Source of the DNA: Candidatus Woykebacteria bacterium GWB1_45_5
GTDB lineage: Bacteria; Patescibacteriota; Microgenomatia; Woykebacterales; RBG-16-39-9b
Direction: 5' to 3'
Assembly: GCA_001816645.1 (NCBI GenBank)
Contig: MHCO01000034.1
Span: 1 to 5,018, forward strand
Length of the DNA stretch: 5,018 nt
Positions 4,654 through 5,018 of the stretch are shown piece by piece. The notes beneath the pieces were generated by a model. The model worked only from the letters and a program-made list of their open reading frames with translations, made no database searches and was not told the origin of the DNA. Every line of letters starts with the position of its first letter. The stretch's first letter is position 1. The translations under genes were made by a program, and so were the position numbers.

Positions 4654-5018
4654 TCAACACCAACGGGCCTTCCTTAGTTACTGCCACAGTGTGCTCAAAT
4701 AACCCAGAGATGGAGGCATCCCTAGTGGCGATCGACCAACCATCCGCCAAAAGTTGGACATTGGGCTGGCCGAGATTATAAATCACTTCTACTGCCAAAA
4801 CCATTCCCTCTCTCAACTCCTTACCGCTGCCCTTTTTCCCTCTACCTGGTATGGGAGGGTCTTCGTGAAGATCACGACCAACGCCATGTCCGACAAGCTC
4901 TTTCACAACTGAGTACCCACCACTCTCAACTACGGTTTGGATTCGGTTACTAATATCACCAATGTGGCCACCGACTTTTATATCCCTGATCGCCTCTTTA
5001 AGTGCTTTTCTACCAACC
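4640..5018 (-). CDS. map: Methionine aminopeptidase type I, C-terminal part
   Basis: Map removes the initiator methionine from nascent proteins using two divalent metal ions. The window holds the last 125 residues; the start and the first metal ligands (the two Asp of the family) lie beyond base 5018. Visible are GGHIGDISNRIQTVVESGGYSVVKELVGHGVGRDLHEDPP, GMVLAVE and GLFEHTVAVTKEGPLVLT. In partial-protein numbering, H44 (GHGVG), H51 (LHEDP), E77 and E108 (FEHT) correspond to E. coli H171, H178, E204 and E235, so the visible catalytic set is complete. The usual Glu-Pro-Met after the GMVLA strand is Glu-Val-Ile. The frame continues open upstream of the GTG at 4906, which is an internal Val. Map before infA is a common bacterial order. 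Confidence 0.93.
   Translation of the reverse strand, partial: VGRKALKEAIRDIKVGGHIGDISNRIQTVVESGGYSVVKELVGHGVGRDLHEDPPIPGRGKKGSGKELREGMVLAVEVIYNLGQPNVQLLADGWSIATRDASISGLFEHTVAVTKEGPLVLTQKP

Overview
The window holds one bacterial ribosomal-protein and RNA-polymerase gene cluster, all on the minus strand, so genes are read from high to low coordinates. In transcription order the genes are map (methionine aminopeptidase, 5' part outside the window), infA (IF-1), rpmJ (L36), rpsM (S13), rpsK (S11), rpsD (S4), rpoA (RNAP alpha), rplQ (L17), rplM (L13) and rpsI (S9). rpmJ is only 37 codons long and was found by reading the infA-rpsM gap. About 92% of the window is coding, and no plus-strand gene is supported.

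The organism is a bacterium: rpoA has both alpha domains, and L36, IF-1 and L17 are bacterial proteins. A Candidate Phyla Radiation (Patescibacteria) genome, perhaps Microgenomates-like, is my best guess. The basis is the compact layout, a zinc-free S4 gene inside the alpha operon, rplM-rpsI directly after rplQ with no truA, and several Lys/Glu-rich extensions. This placement is inference; Chloroflexota-like lineages remain possible.

Layout: map (4640-5018) ends in a hairpin that spans its stop codon. A 163-nt gap follows with a weak promoter candidate and a short direct repeat. infA and rpmJ are 12 nt apart. The 78-nt rpmJ-rpsM gap, plus the end of rpmJ, carries three copies (direct, inverted, direct) of the last codons of rpmJ, which can form two mutually exclusive hairpins upstream of rpsM. 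rpsM, rpsK and rpsD are tightly packed; rpsK and rpsD share one base. The 89-nt rpsD-rpoA gap holds two hairpins in series before the strongest Shine-Dalgarno sequence in the window. rpoA, rplQ, rplM and rpsI follow with gaps of 3 and 15 nt and an 8-nt overlap. A perfect 11-bp stem capped by a UNCG tetraloop lies just after rpsI.

The genes supply parts of the 30S head and platform (S13, S11, S9, S4), the 50S subunit (L13, L17, L36), initiation (IF-1), the polymerase assembly platform (alpha) and N-terminal protein processing (Map). I see no new enzymatic or defence system. The most interesting signals are the rpmJ-tail repeat structure before rpsM, the structured rpoA leader, and lineage-specific protein changes in IF-1, S9, L13 and L17.
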